The notes under the pieces are model-generated. The model worked only from the letters and a program-made list of their open reading frames with translations, was not told where the DNA came from and searched no databases. DNA of 60,617 nt. It comes from an uncultured Clostridium sp. GTDB lineage: Bacteria > Bacillota > Clostridia > TANB77 > CAG-508. The stretch lies in NCBI GenBank assembly GCA_947363765.1, contig CANAQC010000001.1:72250-132866 (forward strand). The letters run 5' to 3'. Position numbers and translations under genes: made by a program. Positions 60,616 to 60,617 of this stretch are shown in pieces; position 1 is the first letter of the stretch, and each line of letters starts with the position of its first letter.

Positions 60616-60617
60616 TA

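Overview
The window is AT-rich DNA from a spore-forming, anaerobic, low-GC Firmicute, most likely an uncultured Clostridia. Evidence for sporulation is sigK, the yabP-yabQ-divIC cluster and a dipicolinate synthase B subunit. Evidence for anaerobic life is pta-ackA, a reverse rubrerythrin and a radical SAM activase. No tRNA, rRNA or CRISPR was seen. Most of the window is compact housekeeping DNA, broken by two accessory regions: about 9.4-15.1 kb, between a Xer-type recombinase gene and rho, and 47.77-53.58 kb, an element inserted at the 3' end of secA.

The dominant observation is a recoding phenomenon. Eighteen recognisable genes look frameshifted, at 22 places in total. Every break lies at an in-frame CGG codon, and every one is repaired by the same move: skip the C and read the next three bases (GGN, glycine). 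The genes are ackA, guaA, xerC, yabQ, yabP, lysC, sigK, a DUF368 gene, an MBL hydrolase, rel (2 sites), recJ (2), an RND pump, a CmpB-like gene, polA (2), an MgtA-type ATPase, secA, tyrS and a radical SAM gene (2). The restored proteins have normal family length, and the inserted glycine sits in conserved motifs. CGG in the other two phases is harmless, and I found no conserved gene that reads CGG in frame as arginine. CGG therefore behaves as a +1 frameshift signal, equivalent to a four-base codon CGGN = Gly. The classical RF2 (prfB) UGA frameshift is present as well. Coordinates given below for these genes are for the full recoded product.

Layout. 1-3.4 kb: pta-ackA and guaB. 3.6-9.3 kb: polysaccharide deacetylase, a tiny ORF, guaA, spoVFB, a DUF308 protein, an SOS-type LysM gene and a small gene with an elaborate leader. 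9.4-15.1 kb: xerC, followed by three direct copies of a 26-bp recombination-site-like repeat that delimit accessory modules. 15.1-23.4 kb: rho, divIC-yabQ-yabP, lysC, prfB, sigK, DUF368, U32 peptidase. 23.5-32.5 kb: DUF4912 with GH57 branching enzyme, CmpB-like, then hisS, MBL, rel and recJ. 32.6-44.3 kb: metal ATPase with ArsR regulator, RND pump, CmpB-like, galE, lytic transglycosylase, polA. 44.5-47.7 kb: a decayed gene and an MgtA-type ATPase. 47.7-53.6 kb: element with a type III toxin-antitoxin (ToxN with a single-repeat RNA antitoxin), nucleotide-handling cargo and a decayed chimeric integrase. 53.5-60.6 kb: secA, DUF1980-like, rubrerythrin, a zinc-ribbon protein, tyrS, radical SAM and a partial udk.
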